NCBI RefSeq assembly: GCF_002224125.1
Contig: NZ_NCSM01000079.1
Location: 1-8,632 of the forward strand
DNA: 8,632 nt
Direction: 5' to 3'
Origin: Streptomyces sp. NBS 14/10
GTDB taxonomy: Bacteria; Actinomycetota; Actinomycetes; Streptomycetales; Streptomycetaceae
Shown one piece after another: positions 1 to 5,763 of this stretch. A program made the translations under genes and the position numbers. The notes under the pieces are model-generated. The model was given only the letters and a program-made list of their open reading frames with translations, was not told where the DNA came from and did no database searches. Each line of letters opens with the position of its first letter. Within the stretch, counting starts at the first letter, position 1.

Positions 1-22
1 ATAGATGACACGAACGTCCTCT
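1..22. repeat. Left copy of 22-bp terminal inverted repeat
   Basis: The first 22 bases (beginning ATAGATGACACG) are the exact reverse complement of the last 22 bases of the window, and identity stops at base 23. The inner edge touches the TAA stop codon of the 136-residue gene. It may be a real terminal inverted repeat of an element, or a k-mer shared by both outward ends where an assembly graph branched. No transposase for such an element is visible near either end. Confidence 0.9.
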
Positions 23-432
23 TAGGGCTGTCCGCGGGTTTGTGACCAGGGGGGTGGCGTCGCATGGTGCTGGTCGGCAGGGATCGGCGGGCGGCCCCAG
101 TCCAGGACGTGGAGGCCTGTGCTGTGGATGAGGCTGGCGTCGAGTTGGAGGAGCTGGATGGGGGAGTGCCCGTGTCTGCGCAGCCACCTGAGGCGGCGTT
201 GCTGTTCGGCTTGGCTCAGCGTGTGCCAGTGGTCGCAGTGGATGCCGGGGGCAGCACCGGGGTTCTCGCGGGCCCAGGCGCGCACGAGGGTGGTTTCGTC
301 TGGTGCGCTGTGCAGGGTGATCAGGGCCCAGGCGGTGTCGTACGCCAGCGTCGGCCCGTGTCGGGCCATGAGCCGGCGGGTGCGCAGCTGGCGCACAGGG
401 GCCAGGAACCAGCGTGCGGTATGGAGTTTCAT
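22..432 (-). CDS. Hypothetical basic protein, last gene of the cyclase operon
   Basis: This 136-residue protein has no family that I recognise. It is rich in Arg, His and Trp and looks soluble: there is no signal peptide and no membrane segment. Residues 1-90 are likely helical with several basic clusters (for example RQLRTRR at 14-20 and RRLRWLRRHGH at 79-89), and the C-terminus from about 112 is Pro-rich and probably disordered. Its ATG overlaps the TGA of the preceding gene as ATGA, and a GGAG sits about 9 nt upstream, so translation is probably coupled. It closes a run of co-directional genes, so it is likely an accessory partner of the NTPase and the 255-residue protein. The basic surface could bind nucleic acid or an acidic partner, but that is a guess. 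The stop lies at the edge of the window, so no downstream terminator can be seen. Confidence 0.7.
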   Translation of the reverse strand: MKLHTARWFLAPVRQLRTRRLMARHGPTLAYDTAWALITLHSAPDETTLVRAWARENPGAAPGIHCDHWHTLSQAEQQRRLRWLRRHGHSPIQLLQLDASLIHSTGLHVLDWGRPPIPADQHHATPPPWSQTRGQP

Positions 433-1196
433 GCCGGTGTGCTCCCGGGATCGTGAGGGCGGTGCCGGAGGGCGGCGGCGGTGGTCAGGTCGTGGTGGCC
501 AAGGACCGTGAGGGTCTGGACGAGAGCCTGGACGAAGACCTCCCGCTGCTGCGGGGTGTGCAGTGTGGTGACGAGGTCGTCGGTAAAACGCCGGATGTCA
601 CCGCGCAGGTCGTCGTCCTGCGCCTCCTGCGGAGCAGGCAGCCCCTTCAGCGCCTGGGCAAGGTCTCCGAGGTCGTCGAAGCGGTCGGGGAACTGGGCCA
701 TCCACCACACGCGGCGTAGGTCCGGGTCGGCGAGCACCCGCTGCAGCTGGGCCAGGCGATGCAGCTCCTCGCCGTGTTCGAGGTCTGCCGCCTGCTGCCG
801 ACGGGCATGTTCCTCGGCCAGGGCGCGGTCCGCTGCCGCGACGCTCAGCTCGGCCATGCCGCTGACCTCCAGCCCGGGCATGGGGCAACCGCGTTGTGTC
901 AGGGTTGAGTTGATTGCGTCGTGGGCCGCTGCGATATCCAGAACTGAGTGCCGGCACAGGATTCCCGCGGCCTGCCGGCGCAGGTGCGCACGCGCTGGCA
1001 TAGCCAGGTCGCCCTGGTCCGTGTCACCGGGATGCGTCGTCCACTGCCAGCTCCCTGTGATGCGGACAGTGAAGCGCACACTGGCGATGCGGCTGGCCAT
1101 CCGCTCGTCGCTCAGCATGAGCGGATGAGCCGTGCCCGCGCCTGCCGCATCTGCTGCGAGCTGGGCCGGTCTGCTGCGCCGGCGCAGCAGACTCAC
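429..1196 (-). CDS. Conserved-looking hypothetical protein, possibly SPFH-like
   Basis: This 255-residue protein starts at a GTG whose bases overlap the TGA of the NTPase gene (GTGA). Residues 34-52 (ASRIASVRFTVRITG and following) look like beta strand. Residues 68-100 are helical, followed by a Gly/Pro turn and a strand (GLEVSGMAELSVA, 108-120). A long Ala/Glu/Arg helix spans 122-160 with a conserved-looking DPDLRRVWWMAQFPDRF at 157-173. The C-terminus has a second helical block (195-235). The order of strand, helices, short strand and Ala/Glu-rich helix recalls SPFH/band-7 proteins; I offer this only as a fold guess. No catalytic motif is visible. In-frame ATGs at 1118 and 1100 are alternative starts, and a strong palindrome lies directly after the GTG, so the true start may be one of these. 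Its position between the NTPase and the 136-residue gene suggests the three work together. Confidence 0.75.
   Translation of the reverse strand: MSLLRRRSRPAQLAADAAGAGTAHPLMLSDERMASRIASVRFTVRITGSWQWTTHPGDTDQGDLAMPARAHLRRQAAGILCRHSVLDIAAAHDAINSTLTQRGCPMPGLEVSGMAELSVAAADRALAEEHARRQQAADLEHGEELHRLAQLQRVLADPDLRRVWWMAQFPDRFDDLGDLAQALKGLPAPQEAQDDDLRGDIRRFTDDLVTTLHTPQQREVFVQALVQTLTVLGHHDLTTAAALRHRPHDPGSTPA
1169..1192. promoter_or_regulatory. Perfect 24-bp palindrome at the NTPase/255-aa gene junction
   Basis: The half-site GTCTGCTGCGCC is followed directly by its exact reverse complement, giving a 24-bp palindrome with no mismatch. On the mRNA it begins one base after the TGA stop of the NTPase gene and covers codons 2-9 of the next gene if that starts at the GTG. 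As RNA it can fold into a roughly 10-bp GC-rich stem with a 4-nt loop. There is no following U-tract, so it is not a classical terminator. It could tune coupling, protect an mRNA end or be bound by a dimeric protein; alternatively it is a coding-sequence coincidence in GC-rich DNA. Confidence 0.6.
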
Positions 1197-3223
1197 GCCG
1201 TCACGGCGGCGCCGTCACCGCCGGACCGCGCCATGGCCCTGGGGCTGGCAGGGGAGGCCACCTCGGAGATCAGCTGGGCGAACAGCTGTGCGCGCCGGGC
1301 CCGTCCCAGGTCGGAGCTGTCAGGCGAGCCCACCAGCAGGCCGGAGGGGCCTTCCTGACCCAGATAGCCGCGCAGCACCTGCGCCGCCAGGGGCAGGACC
1401 TGGTCGTCCTGGAGCTTGGGCGAGTCCAGCCAGGCCGCCAGATGCCGGTACGCCGCCTGCGCTGCCGTGGGCTCCTGCAGGGCCGCGCGCCAGCCGCGGA
1501 CGAACAGCTGACCGGCCAGCACATCGGGAGCGTCGACGGCCTCGCCGGTGCTCTCCTGATCCGGGGGCAGCGGCAGGAGGATGTCGCTGGTGATGTCGGT
1601 CAGGGCCAGGAACGTGCCCGCTCCGGCCTTTCGAATGGTGCTGTCGCTGGATTCGGCCCATACCACGATCTCCGACAGCACCAGGACGCGTTGCTCGGGA
1701 GTGCTCACCAGGGTGCGCACCGCGTCGGCGACGGCGTCGCGGGCCTGGTCGTCATCGCGGGAGGCCAGCAGCCGCAGCCGGGTCAGGGCGACCCGGGGAT
1801 ACCGTTGGCCCATCTCGCCCGTGCAGACGGCGGCGACCGCGGCGATCAGCTGTTCGCTGGTTGTCTTCTGCTGGGCCCAGTCGTACAGCTGCTTACGTAC
1901 GGCGACGCCGGCGACCGGATGGAGCGCCATGGTCTCCAGGATGTGGATGGCAAGCTGACGGTGTGCCACACGGTCGGTCTCGATCCACCGCCTGGCCAGG
2001 GACAGCACGGTCGAGCCGCCGGGCAGCAACGCCAGCAGCACCAGACAGTTGGCGATGCGCTGCAGATGGCGAACGGCGATCTTGTTGGGTGCGCTGATCT
2101 GGGAGGCCCACTCCAGCAGTACGGGCCGCAGCTGAGGCCGCTGCCGCCACACATACTTCAGCGCAGCCTCGGACAGCCCACGTTGTTTCTCCTCCAGGGA
2201 GATGCCCTCGTCATCCGTGTACGAGGCGTCGATGGCCTTCAGCCGCTTGTCCAGGTCACGGCCGGACAGCGCACCGCCCCGCGGCAGTTCACCACCGACT
2301 TGCGTGAACAGCTGGTCCGCGGCACCCAGTACGACGGCGGCCGGAGCTCCATCCAGCAGGGCGGCCGCGATCAGGAGTGCGCGCTCCTGCAGGTCTCCCG
2401 GCGCGGAGTGCCGCTCGAACCAGGTTTCCAGATGCTTCTGCCAGTCGGTGAACTGCTTGCCGACTGCGGTTTGGCCGTCGTCCTTGGCCTCGGCGATGAG
2501 CCGGGCCAGCCGGGCGCCGTCGGATGCCGGCGCCTCGGGGGCGAGCAGGTCGTTGAGCGGATCGTGCGTCAGCCAGTCCATCCGGCCGGCAGCGAGGTGG
2601 CGCAGATGGGCCTCGGCGATCTTTGCGGCCGAGGGGCGCGTGAGGTGCACGGTGGGCACGGTCGCGAGGGCCTTGGGGTTCCAGCCGTTCGGATCGGTCA
2701 GGATGACCAGAACGGCGTCGGCGGCCTGGGCCTGCTTCTGGTAGTCGGCAAGTCCGGTGTAGAAGTCCTCCGACAGATCGCGGTAGTCCGTCAGGTCCAG
2801 GATGCAAGCGCGCCCCCCTGCATGGGGGATCTGCTCGGTGCGCGGCTGGTCCCAGTCCAGGACCAGCCAGCTGATCTGCTTCCTGGGCACCCCCGCCTTG
2901 CGCAGCGCATGCAGTGCGGCGGTGCGCCGTCCCGTGCCGGCCTCCCCGCACAGCACCAGGACGTGGCTCTTGCCGTAGGGGCGGCTGAGCATACTGGCGG
3001 CCTGCGCCACTTGGCCGGATCCCTGCGGCCCGGGGGGATCGGCGAACGCGTGTTCCGCGAGGTCCAGTTCGCCGTCGTCGACACTGGCGCTGCGCAGGTA
3101 CTGCCAGCCCCGGACGTACTGGTGGTGGTGCTCTTCGTAGTCGCCGGCGACCTGCGTCACCTGGGCCTGCCCGGACGCTTCGATCTGCTGCTGCACCGCT
3201 GCGGTGCCCTCGGCGTCGGTCAT
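1193..3223 (-). CDS. P-loop NTPase with helical-repeat C-terminus (STAND-like)
   Basis: This is a 676-residue protein. The N-terminal 35 residues are polar and carry ASGQAQVTQVAGDYEEHHH (17-34). A Walker A loop follows at 93-101, GEAGTGRRT, with Arg where Lys is usual, preceded by the strand SHVLVLC. A candidate Walker B is ACILDLTDY (139-147), and AVLVILTDP (170-178) could be the next core strand. From about 200 onward it is almost entirely helical, with HEAT/ARM-like helix pairs around 385-650. This fits STAND-type or AAA-like signalling ATPases used as regulated switches in actinobacterial conflict systems, but a canonical STAND hhhhDD Walker B is absent, so hydrolysis may be weak or lost. 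The ATG has an AGGAG 5 nt upstream and overlaps the cyclase stop as ATGA. I infer that it senses or transduces a signal together with the adjacent cyclase. No enzymatic effector domain or membrane segment is visible. Confidence 0.85.
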   Translation of the reverse strand: MTDAEGTAAVQQQIEASGQAQVTQVAGDYEEHHHQYVRGWQYLRSASVDDGELDLAEHAFADPPGPQGSGQVAQAASMLSRPYGKSHVLVLCGEAGTGRRTAALHALRKAGVPRKQISWLVLDWDQPRTEQIPHAGGRACILDLTDYRDLSEDFYTGLADYQKQAQAADAVLVILTDPNGWNPKALATVPTVHLTRPSAAKIAEAHLRHLAAGRMDWLTHDPLNDLLAPEAPASDGARLARLIAEAKDDGQTAVGKQFTDWQKHLETWFERHSAPGDLQERALLIAAALLDGAPAAVVLGAADQLFTQVGGELPRGGALSGRDLDKRLKAIDASYTDDEGISLEEKQRGLSEAALKYVWRQRPQLRPVLLEWASQISAPNKIAVRHLQRIANCLVLLALLPGGSTVLSLARRWIETDRVAHRQLAIHILETMALHPVAGVAVRKQLYDWAQQKTTSEQLIAAVAAVCTGEMGQRYPRVALTRLRLLASRDDDQARDAVADAVRTLVSTPEQRVLVLSEIVVWAESSDSTIRKAGAGTFLALTDITSDILLPLPPDQESTGEAVDAPDVLAGQLFVRGWRAALQEPTAAQAAYRHLAAWLDSPKLQDDQVLPLAAQVLRGYLGQEGPSGLLVGSPDSSDLGRARRAQLFAQLISEVASPASPRAMARSGGDGAAVTA

Positions 3224-4155
3224 GACTGCTCCTGGCTGGGGATGTAGTCGCGTCCGACCTGGATCAGCCGGGCCTTGCCGCTGGCCTTGCCCTTCTGGCG
3301 TACGGCGCCGCTGCTCTCGTTCGCGGTGGTGGCCTTTGTGCTGCGCTCAGCGACCTGGCTGGGGCGGCCGTCGGGTACGACGCCGCTGTCCTGTGCGAGG
3401 TAGGGGGCGAGTACCGAGGGGACCAGCCCGGGGACGAAGAGCCAGCAGGTCTGCTCAAAGCCCGGCTTGCCCTCGACGCGGGCGGTGACCCGGTGGAAGT
3501 GCTGCTCCTTGAGAGCTGGCGTGCGGCCCGCGGCGACCGTGCGGCCAAAGACGGTGTCCGACACCACGGCAGCCAGCAGCACTCCGTGGTCCACCGCGGC
3601 GGTCATGGCCCGGCGGGCCGCGTCGCTGTCGACCAGCCGGCAGGCATCGTTGGCAGTATCCCCCCGGTGCTTCGGCGGTGCCAAGGGCCCGACGTGCACG
3701 CTGGCCCGCAGCCGGATCGTCGGCGCGCTTGCCAGCCGGGTCTGCTCGCGCCGCTCGAGTGCCTGACCGAGGTGAACGAGGAGAGGGTCGATCAACCGTG
3801 CCGCGTGCCGGGCCGGCAGCACGAAGATGGCACCGTCTCCACGGTCTTTGACGGCGCCAAACAGCGTCACGTCACCGATCCCACACTGAGCGAACACCGT
3901 CGACAGCATGCTGTCCAGATCGGCCCGCGCGGGCGCCATCTTCGCCTCGGGGAGCTTGCTGTACTCCTTCATATCGACGGTCAACAGAGCATGCTCCGGC
4001 GGCACATCGGTGACGTCGGACGGGACGAGAGAGGGCATGGGCAGCAGCCTTTCCATCGTGTCGGGGAAATCCGAATGGGTGTGCTGCCTCATGCTGGACG
4101 CGCCCGGGCGACGACGGTGCCCAGAGCTGGGCACCGCGCCGGTGCGGTCGGTCAC
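3220..4155 (-). CDS. Class III nucleotide cyclase domain protein
   Basis: The protein has 311 residues if it starts at the GTG at 4155, which overlaps the TGA of the Crp-like gene (GTGA). The class III cyclase fold spans about residues 55-245. The first metal Asp is in LLTVDMKEYSKL (D61) and the second in KDRGDGAIFVLP (D107). The strand RASVHVGPL (150-158) is followed by RGDTANDACRL, which keeps the transition-state Asn169 and Arg173. Lys103 sits where purine-selective cyclases carry Lys, but the position three before the G-D-T turn is Lys rather than Asp, so base choice (A, G, C or U) cannot be read off. It probably cyclises an NTP to a 3',5'-cNMP in the cytoplasm, likely as a dimer. The tail (255-311) is polar and ends in RLIQVGRDYIPSQ, a motif echoed in the next protein. 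An ATG at 4038, 9 nt after AAAGG, is a credible alternative start giving 272 residues and leaving a hairpin-rich leader. Pycsar PycC cyclases belong to this superfamily; membership of a PycC clade is inference. Confidence 0.85.
   Translation of the reverse strand: MTDRTGAVPSSGHRRRPGASSMRQHTHSDFPDTMERLLPMPSLVPSDVTDVPPEHALLTVDMKEYSKLPEAKMAPARADLDSMLSTVFAQCGIGDVTLFGAVKDRGDGAIFVLPARHAARLIDPLLVHLGQALERREQTRLASAPTIRLRASVHVGPLAPPKHRGDTANDACRLVDSDAARRAMTAAVDHGVLLAAVVSDTVFGRTVAAGRTPALKEQHFHRVTARVEGKPGFEQTCWLFVPGLVPSVLAPYLAQDSGVVPDGRPSQVAERSTKATTANESSGAVRQKGKASGKARLIQVGRDYIPSQEQS
3229..3233 (-). promoter_or_regulatory. Ribosome binding site of the NTPase gene
   Basis: On the minus strand AGGAG lies 5 nt upstream of the ATG at 3223, inside the last codons of the cyclase gene. 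It fixes the NTPase start and supports independent plus coupled translation. Confidence 0.75.
4101..4145. promoter_or_regulatory. Cluster of overlapping hairpins between crp-like and cyclase genes
   Basis: There are three inverted repeats in 45 bases. CGGTGCCCAG and CTGGGCACCG (4115-4136) are 10-bp perfect arms around a 2-base centre. GCACCG and CGGTGC (4131-4145) are 6-bp arms around 3 bases. CGCCCGGGCG (4101-4110) is self-complementary. The first two share bases 4131-4136 and are mutually exclusive on the mRNA. They lie just after the Crp-like stop codon (4152) and before the ATG candidates of the cyclase. They could form a translational or transcriptional control leader, or be coding bases if the cyclase starts at the GTG. 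Confidence 0.5.
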
Positions 4156-4811
4156 GTCTGCGCGTGAGCGTGTGACTGGATCGATGTGATGTCGCGGATG
4201 ATGAGTCCGCCAGCGGCCTCCGTGGCGAGCCATCCCTGCTCGCGCCACGGTTTCAAGGCCATTCCCACGGCGTTGCGGGACGCACCGATCAGCTGTGACA
4301 GCTCCAGCTGCGTCAGCCGCACGAGGCATTCGGCGCCGCCCGCCGACGCGGCTTGGAGCAGCCGCCCGAGCGCCGAGGCCAGGCGCACGGGCACGGCCGA
4401 AGTGGCCATCTCGAGACGTACGCTCTCCGCTTCGCGTACCCGCGCGATGGCGTGACGCAGCAGCGCGGCCTGCAGATCGTGGCGGTCCACGAAGGCCAGG
4501 AAGTCAGGGGCAGGGATAATGTGCACCCGGCAGTCCTCTGCGGCGATGACCGACGCGGTGCGTGGCTGGTTGTCCAACACCGCGAGCTCGCCCAGCATTT
4601 CACCTGCGCCACGTACCGCCAGCAGCGTCCGTTCGCCATGCGATCCGGTGAGCGTGATCAAGGTTGAGCCGGAGACCAGCAGGATGACGTGGGTGCCCGG
4701 ATCCCCCTGCCGTAACAGCACGCTCCTGGCCGGACGCACACGGACCGGAGCCAGCTGACACAACTGCGACCAAAGATCATCACCGATGACCGAGACATGC
4801 GGCTGATACAT
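4152..4811 (-). CDS. Crp/Fnr-family cyclic-nucleotide-binding regulator
   Basis: This 219-residue protein has the usual Crp length and layout. The N-terminal cNMP-binding barrel spans about 12-115 with RQGDPGTHVILLVSG (34-48), and the phosphate-binding cassette GEMLGELAVLDNQPRTASV (70-88) retains the Glu (75) and Arg (84) that contact the ribose and phosphate. A C-helix (about 112-135) would form the dimer interface. The winged helix-turn-helix is at 165-195, with LTQLELSQLIGASRNAVGMA. The cassette suggests real cNMP binding, and no Fnr-type Cys cluster is seen. The start is the ATG at 4811, preceded by a G6 run 3 nt upstream; an in-frame GTG at 4838 lacks a ribosome binding site and would place the operator inside the gene. 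The gene overlaps the cyclase frame (GTGA). A Crp-type operator directly upstream argues for autoregulation, so it likely reports the product of the neighbouring cyclase to transcription. Confidence 0.9.
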   Translation of the reverse strand: MYQPHVSVIGDDLWSQLCQLAPVRVRPARSVLLRQGDPGTHVILLVSGSTLITLTGSHGERTLLAVRGAGEMLGELAVLDNQPRTASVIAAEDCRVHIIPAPDFLAFVDRHDLQAALLRHAIARVREAESVRLEMATSAVPVRLASALGRLLQAASAGGAECLVRLTQLELSQLIGASRNAVGMALKPWREQGWLATEAAGGLIIRDITSIQSHAHAQT

Positions 4812-4823
4812 ACACCCCCCGAG

Positions 4824-4839
4824 TGTGGTACACGTCACG
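4824..4839. promoter_or_regulatory. Crp-type operator upstream of the crp-like gene
   Basis: The plus strand reads TGTGG-TACACG-TCACG, matching TGTGA-N6-TCACA at 8 of 10 positions with the two mismatches placed symmetrically. It also fits GTG(N)6GNCAC, the motif I recall for Streptomyces Crp. It sits 13 bp before the chosen ATG of the regulator and after the stop of the membrane-protein gene, which is the expected place for autoregulation of the five downstream genes. No experimental support can be claimed. Confidence 0.55.
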
Positions 4840-4850
4840 CCACGATGTTC

Positions 4851-5369
4851 TCAAGCAGTGATGTATCCGCTCAACAATCCAATTCCGGCCATGCCTATGG
4901 CAGTTGCCGTTAAATCGACTGCCCACTTCACCGCACGGAACTTCCGCTGCGCCAAGCCCGCGAACAACACCAGCCGCTCCGCCTCCGCCCGCGCAGGACG
5001 ACCAGAGCCCATCGCCGAGAACATCGACACGAGTTCCTCGGCTCCGCCCTGTTCCGGGACAGGACCTACGAACACCCTGAATCCACCGCGCCGTGGCAGC
5101 ACAGGGCGGATCGCGGACAAGGCAACGACGAGTGCCGCACCAAGAAGAGCCGCAGCACATGCCAGCGCAGCCACCGACAGCCAACTGGACCCCGGCACAG
5201 TCGACAGCGTCGCAGCGTCCACGGCCAGCAGACCGCCAGTCACGCCGCACAACGTCGTCGCCTTCGTGTCCGCCCGCTGCATCTCAACGAACATCTCCGC
5301 TGCCGCATCCCCAAGCCGCCGGCAACCCGTGTAGTCAGCTGGAGTGAACCCCTCGCCCATGTCAGCCAC
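4851..5369 (-). CDS. Small membrane protein resembling Pycsar TM effectors (DUF5706-like)
   Basis: This is a 172-residue membrane protein. It carries the hallmark RADTKAT (32-38) just before the first membrane segment (about 38-57), a second segment at 63-86 ending in AIRPVLPRRG (86-95), a soluble loop of about 50 residues, then a helix with AQRKFRAVKWAVD (140-152) leading into a last membrane segment (149-170). This DTKA / RPxLP / KFRA order is what I recognise from the Pycsar effector family (PycTM). Family members are thought to open or disrupt the inner membrane when a cyclic pyrimidine nucleotide appears during phage infection. The start is a GTG with GGAGG 6 nt upstream; the ATG three codons later is too far from it. 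It is the first gene of the minus-strand cluster, 40 bp before the regulator. The family call is by motif recognition and activity is inferred. Confidence 0.8.
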   Translation of the reverse strand: MADMGEGFTPADYTGCRRLGDAAAEMFVEMQRADTKATTLCGVTGGLLAVDAATLSTVPGSSWLSVAALACAAALLGAALVVALSAIRPVLPRRGGFRVFVGPVPEQGGAEELVSMFSAMGSGRPARAEAERLVLFAGLAQRKFRAVKWAVDLTATAIGMAGIGLLSGYITA

Positions 5370-5375
5370 GTCGTT

Positions 5376-5380
5376 CCTCC
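5376..5380 (-). promoter_or_regulatory. Ribosome binding site deciding the GTG start of the TM effector gene
   Basis: On the minus strand a full GGAGG lies 6 nt before the GTG at 5369. This outweighs the ATG at 5360 (15 nt away) and the far upstream GTG/ATG frame extension into the transposase remnant. Confidence 0.75.
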
Positions 5381-5439
5381 GTCGGGGCTTCGGTTCTGCA
5401 TTTGCTCCACACCGTGCAGGAATCACGTCGGGGCCTGGG

Positions 5440-5763
5440 CACACTGCAGTGCATCACGCATGCTGAACCCGTCACAGTCCGGCTGCGCCCATGTGTCAGG
5501 GGCACCGAGCCGAGCCCCTCGGTGTGGGCGCCTGCCCGGCCCTGGCAGATGATCTCCACGCGGGGATGCGCGGTGAGCCACGCGGCGAGCGGTCCCGCTT
5601 CATGTCCGGGCAGAACATCGGTCGGACGATGGCGTTTACCGTCCGTGATCGCAGTGGCGTACGACTGTCCGTGCCAGGTAGCGAAATCATCCATACCCAC
5701 CACCCGTGGCGTGCTGGGCTGCGGATCTGGCAGCGACATGGCCCGGCGCAGCAAGGTCAGCGT
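5440..5763 (-). pseudogene. ISL3-family transposase remnant, internal fragment, frameshifted
   Basis: Read on the minus strand from 5763, the translation gives TLTLLRRAMSLPDPQ, then TPRVVGMDDFATWHGQSYAT, DVLPGHEAGPLAAWLTAHP, and VEIICQGRAGAHTEG. This is the stretch around the first catalytic Asp of ISL3-family transposases, which typically read RVLGVDDFA..G..YAT, DVLP, AWL..HPGVE and C.DRAG.Y.EG. After about 5510 the frame is lost; one base over, the expected GAPD appears, followed by weak similarity and a stop. The N-terminal zinc-finger part, the second Asp and the Glu are missing, so it is dead. It lies just upstream of the effector gene and could have supplied or displaced its promoter. 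Exact ends are approximate. Confidence 0.72.
5442..5451. repeat. 10-bp palindrome upstream of the TM effector gene
   Basis: CACTGCAGTG is self-complementary and lies about 73 bp upstream of the GTG of the membrane-protein gene, at the end of the transposase remnant. The cluster promoter must lie around 5370-5480, but I see no convincing -35/-10 pair there. The palindrome could be an operator or chance. Confidence 0.3.

Noticed and set aside
1442..3247. Long plus-strand open frame (about 600 codons) opposite the NTPase gene
   Set aside because: It is the antisense shadow of a GC-biased gene: its translation is low-complexity (Gly/Gln/Arg), has no domain, and the minus strand has a P-loop, a ribosome binding site and operon overlaps.
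4156..4329. N-terminal extension of the cyclase to the ATG at 4329
   Set aside because: It would overlap 178 bases of the Crp-like gene including its helix-turn-helix, and the added residues look like an out-of-frame translation. The GTG at 4155 or the ATG at 4038 fits better.
4812..4838. GTG start at 4838 for the Crp-like gene
   Set aside because: There is no ribosome binding site before it, the extra residues do not resemble the family, and it would put the Crp-type operator inside the gene. The ATG at 4811 follows a G-rich tract.
5370..5444. Upstream extension of the TM effector to 5444
   Set aside because: It reads into the transposase remnant and skips the full GGAGG placed 6 nt before the GTG at 5369.
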